A stretch of 64,000 nt of DNA from SABI01 sp963676605 (GTDB lineage Bacteria; Spirochaetota; Spirochaetia; Sphaerochaetales; Sphaerochaetaceae). The notes beneath the pieces are model-generated. The model made no database searches and had not been told where the DNA came from. It saw only the letters and a program-made list of their open reading frames with translations. Below, piece after piece: positions 61,240-64,000 of the stretch (position 1 is its first letter; every line of letters starts with the position of its first letter). Made by a program: the position numbers and the translations under genes. Where the stretch lies: NCBI GenBank assembly GCA_963676605.2, contig CAXXSP010000024.1:103652-167651 (forward strand), in the 5' to 3' direction.

Positions 61240-61313
61240 GGGCTACTAGCTCAGCTGGTAGAGCAACGCCCTTTTAAGGCGTGGGTCGCTGGTTCGAAAC
61301 CCAGCGTAGCTCA
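61240..61313 (+). tRNA. tRNA-Lys (TTT anticodon), with one extra base in the T arm
   Basis: Acceptor GGGCTAC with GTAGCTC, D arm GCTC/GAGC, anticodon stem ACGCC/GGCGT with loop CTTTTAA. The T stem GCTGG pairs with CCAGC, but between them lie eight bases (TTCGAAAC) where seven are expected, because the 3' part reads CCCAGC. The total is 74 rather than 73 bases without CCA. The extra C may be a sequence error or would make a poor tRNA. No CCA is encoded. Confidence 0.9.
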
Positions 61314-61321
61314 GAACATTC

Positions 61322-61347
61322 AGGGATGTCGAAAGACATCCCTTTTT
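61322..61347 (+). terminator. tRNA-Lys terminator
   Basis: AGGGATGTC, GAAA loop, GACATCCCT, then TTTT: a textbook intrinsic terminator with a GNRA loop. Confidence 0.95.
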
Positions 61348-61367
61348 CACGCTCTGATACCAGATTT

Positions 61368-62856
61368 CTAGAACAAGAGGGGGGCAACGGCCTCGGCGAC
61401 CCTGTCTCCTATATAGGTCTTATAGAACAGTTCCATGAACCGCTCTTCAAGTTCTGTTTTCGCCTCGGGAGAGGAGAGGATGTTTCTCATCGCGTTGTAG
61501 GTCTGTCTTTCCATGGCGGAGGTTGCAAGACGTCCTTCAAATCCTTCTGCGAGATATTGTCCGTAGGTGTAATCATAGGTGTGGTTCCCATCACCATAGG
61601 CATCGTAGACGATGGCATCGAAGAGGAAGAAGGTGTGTTCGCCGATACGGGAGAAATCATCAAGATCCTCACGTGAGGTGAACAGGCGAAGATCTTCCGG
61701 TGAGTTCAGCAGAGGCTCAGCCCCCGTTTCGAATCCCCACTGGGGAAGAGTTACGCCGGCATTACTCAGACTGCGCGCCAGGGTATACCTATCTGTTCCG
61801 GCAGGGACTGTGTGTACCGAGAGGTTCTGTGGAGCATTCATGCCTGGGCCCTGAACTGCAGTATTTCCCGTAGGCGCTACTGCATGAAGCACGGTATCTG
61901 AGGAGAGGAATGCACTCACTTCGATCGACGTATCACTGAGGACGGTATCATCTGAGAGATCGATAAGAACAAGACGGAGCGTGGAACTCCCTTCAGATTG
62001 CAGAGATGTATCTTCTATCTCCCATGAGTCGATGCCCAGGGGGCGGGAAGTGCTTGTAAGAGACGAACTCCAGGTCGTAGCAGGTTCGATGTGGAGCATC
62101 AGTTCCGCCCCGTGACCCCGGGCGAAATCTTTTGCGTTGTGATCATCATTCACAGGAGCAGCGGTATCGTGCAGGCACACGCACAGCTTCGACCCAGCTC
62201 ATCTTATCAAGCTGATCTTCGATCCGCGGGATGATCTCGATCCCGTTCAGTGCAGGGTTCGTGTCTGGTCCGGTGAAGACGAAGACCCGAAAGGTTCCCT
62301 TCTCAACGGCGAGGTCGAAAAGGTAGGAAAACTCCTCAGAGAGGGAGGGGTCAAGTTCGAAGGCTTTCGTGATAAAATCCACAGCTTTCCGTGCATCTTC
62401 GACCGTATTCTTATAATAGAGAGCGGATCCGGCATCCAGGTAAGCTCTTGCAATCCCAGTACGGATCGTATCTGCTTCTTTTTGAAGCTCCTGAGGGTTC
62501 GCGTTCAACTGATTCCACCCGGCATTCACCACCATCGTGTGGATCTCTATCAGAGCATCAAAGTAGGTGAGTGCGACAGCCTTGCTGTCAGGATCTTCCT
62601 GAGTGAGGGCTGCCTCGGCTGCCCCTCTCCATTCACTGTTCGCCCGACTCCAGCTCTGCGTAAGGATTTCTGCAGCCTCTGGATCACCGGGATTTTCTGC
62701 CAGTGCCTCGAGGGCGTACTGTATAGCCTGACGGTAGGAAGCCTCATTCAATGCCTGCAGCGCTCTGCCGCTTGCCGATATGCACGAGGAGAGAAGAAGG
62801 GAAACGAGCAGGATCAGGCCTGCGTAAAAGAAGTGTATCAGCTTTTTTGTACACAT
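61368..62856 (-). pseudogene. Large lipoprotein of unknown function, interrupted by a frameshift
   Basis: From 62856 (AAGGAGT upstream) the product has a signal peptide ending LLLSSC, a spirochaetal lipobox, then TPR-like helices (YRQAIQYALEALAENPGDPEAAEIL and a later ARKAVDFITKAFELDPS). At KMSWVEAVRVPA near 62172 the frame runs into a stop at 62146, and the next frame carries on with DTAAPVNDDHNAKDF and a beta-rich, Ser/Thr-rich part to 61368. Loss of one base near 62168-62175 would give one protein of about 495 residues. I know no named family. The second half shows FETGAEPLL and a C-terminal helix ending in PLLF. Confidence 0.65.
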
Positions 62857-62942
62857 AGTGACTCCTTGTTGAAATAGTGAGAATTGATGAGATAATGAAG
62901 GTGAACTCTTCGCGTAAGGCGGGGTGCGGCAGGGATGAGTGT

Positions 62943-62979
62943 GCAGGTATCAGGAGACCATATTCTCTGTGATACCTGC
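62943..62979. other. Long perfect inverted repeat without T run
   Basis: GCAGGTATCA (62943-62952) and TGATACCTGC (62970-62979) with a partly pairing centre, in the gap between the lipoprotein gene and the dehydrogenase gene. It may stop the dehydrogenase transcript or serve as a protein site. The rest of the gap (62857-63055) shows no gene. Confidence 0.6.
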
Positions 62980-63055
62980 CCTTCGCTGATGATAGTATTA
63001 TGTATTCTGCCTTCTATTTCAAGGAAAACATGGAAAGACGTGAGTCTCTGTCAGT

Positions 63056-64000
63056 TCAGCTTACGACGTTCTGAGGATCCCCTTTCAGATACTTCGTGAT
63101 ATTCTCGCATGCTATCTCGATCAGGCGGGTGCGCGATTCAAGAGGAGCCCAGGCAACATGCGGAGTGATTATGCAGTTCCTGACTCCCAGCAGCGGATGC
63201 TGCTCCTTCATCGGCTCCTCTGCGAGAACATCAACACCGGCACAGGCGATCTTTCCGCTTATCAGAGCATCCCTGAGGGCTGCCTCATCGGTTAAAGCAC
63301 CACGGGAGGTATTGAGGAATATCACACCCTGCTTCATCATGGCAAACTCTCTTTCACCGAGCATCCCGCGGGTTTCCTCCCTGAGAGGCGCATGAAGGGA
63401 AATGACGTCACTGGTGGAAAGGAGTTCCTTCAGGGAGACATAGGAGCCTTCATCCTCGCCCATGCTTCCGCTTTTTTCTTGTATGGAATGCCTGCACATT
63501 CATGCCGAACGCGCGAGCGATTCGTGCAACTTCCCGTCCGATACTACCGTACCCGATGATACCGAGAGTCTTCCCGTGAAGCTCAACAAGGGGAGAGTCT
63601 ATATAGAAGGTTGGATCCTTGCTGGTGACCCATTCTCCTTTGTGCACATGGGCATTGAATGCCCCTGCGTGATTCGTCGCCTCGAGAAGGAGCGCTATGG
63701 TATGCTGGGCAACAGAATGAGAGGAGTAGGCCGGCACATTCGTTACCGTGATACCTCTTTCGGCACAGTAGGCAATGTCTATCCCGTTGTACCCGGTGGC
63801 AAGCACCCCGATATACTGCAGACGGGAAGCTTCTCTCAATTCCATCTCTCCCAGCTGATAATCGTTTGTGAGAACCATCTCCGCTTCCCTGATCCGCTCG
63901 GGAATCTCCAGTGGTGTACACCTGTCGTACACCTTCAGGTCGCCGAACACCTCCAGGCACTGCCAGGAGAGGTCTCCCGGATTCGCAGTGTATCCGTCAA
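63056..64000 (-). pseudogene. D-isomer 2-hydroxyacid dehydrogenase (glycerate dehydrogenase-like), partial and frameshifted
   Basis: The gene enters from the right edge (the visible part starts DGYTANPGDLSWQCLEVFGD), so the start is missing. It shows YIGVLATGYNGIDI, VPAYSSHSVAQHTIALLLE, the NAD loop LGIIGYGSIGREVARIA, and in another frame VIFLNTSRGALTDEAAL and ITPHVAWAPLESR with the catalytic His. The frame breaks at about 63472-63477 in a run of six A (minus strand); five A would restore FHTRKSGSMGED and one protein. The opening and the WAPLESR block fit hydroxypyruvate/glycerate dehydrogenase (HprA-like). An extra base in a homopolymer suggests a sequence error, slippage or real decay. Confidence 0.8.

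Noticed and set aside
63583..63960. Open frame of 125 codons on the minus strand overlapping the dehydrogenase
   Set aside because: It is the wrong frame of the dehydrogenase; the correct frame runs on to the window edge.
52929..64000. Programmed +1 frameshifting shared by the four split genes
   Set aside because: The four sites have no common slippery codon or stop context, and a tRNA in the same region has an extra base too, so a sequence error fits better.
1..64000. CRISPR arrays, insertion sequences, prophage or integrase genes
   Set aside because: No regular direct repeats, transposase or phage protein was seen. The ectoine island has no tRNA edge, direct repeats or obvious change in composition to prove transfer.

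Overview
The window (64 kb, about 50% GC, densely coded on both strands) looks like the chromosome of a free-living, probably saline or marine, fermentative spirochaete. This is an inference from gene content. It carries lipoproteins with relaxed spirochaetal lipoboxes, an outer-membrane beta-barrel protein ending in Phe, a 446-residue acetate kinase, carbamate kinase, TRAP transport and an apparent ectoine breakdown island. No phylogeny was run. No insertion sequence, phage or CRISPR array was seen.

Layout. 0-2.8 kb: end of a cytidylate kinase-like gene, then an ArsR/SmtB repressor with a Zn/Cd P-type ATPase behind an overlapping operator. 2.8-12.5 kb: housekeeping genes (ackA, murB, cysS, an ECF sigma/anti-sigma pair, valS, an acetyltransferase). 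12.5-22.5 kb, mostly minus strand: H1-like histone, U32 protein and lon, GDSL hydrolase with a queuosine-precursor transporter, a GH3-like protein with altered catalytic motifs, arcC, nitroreductase, and a DUF4105/Lnb-type protein. 22.6-29.5 kb: recO-recJ, rpsU, metA (with acetyl-type Glu111), serA-serC-lrp. 29.8-42.6 kb: a co-directional island for ectoine/hydroxyectoine use. 42.7-54.2 kb: a dihydroorotate dehydrogenase-like gene, acyltransferase, lipoprotein, mutL, a 1578-residue FecR/pseudo-nucleotidase/beta-barrel protein, ttcA and an HD hydrolase. 54.3-64 kb: two tRNAs, a CYTH/parvulin cluster, a cobalamin riboswitch with btuFCD, an ankyrin protein, rnhA, a lipoprotein and a 2-hydroxyacid dehydrogenase.

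How the island could work. A TRAP transporter imports the solute. Two DoeA-type hydrolases open the ring of ectoine or hydroxyectoine. EutB/EutC-like enzymes and a racemase-family protein would handle the hydroxyl group. An M20 amidohydrolase would remove the acetyl group. A class III aminotransferase would give aspartate semialdehyde. Where the known pathway uses DoeB and DoeC, this cluster has an M20 enzyme and a classical phosphorylating aspartate-semialdehyde dehydrogenase. Carbon could thus enter anabolism or yield aspartyl phosphate.

Two window-wide observations. Several transcription units appear to start translation at or within 1-2 nt of the predicted transcription start (a -10 box 6-9 nt before the start codon, no strong Shine-Dalgarno). 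Also, four genes and one tRNA between 53 and 64 kb each carry one apparent extra base, while none was seen in the first 53 kb; local sequence error is the simplest explanation, real gene decay the alternative.
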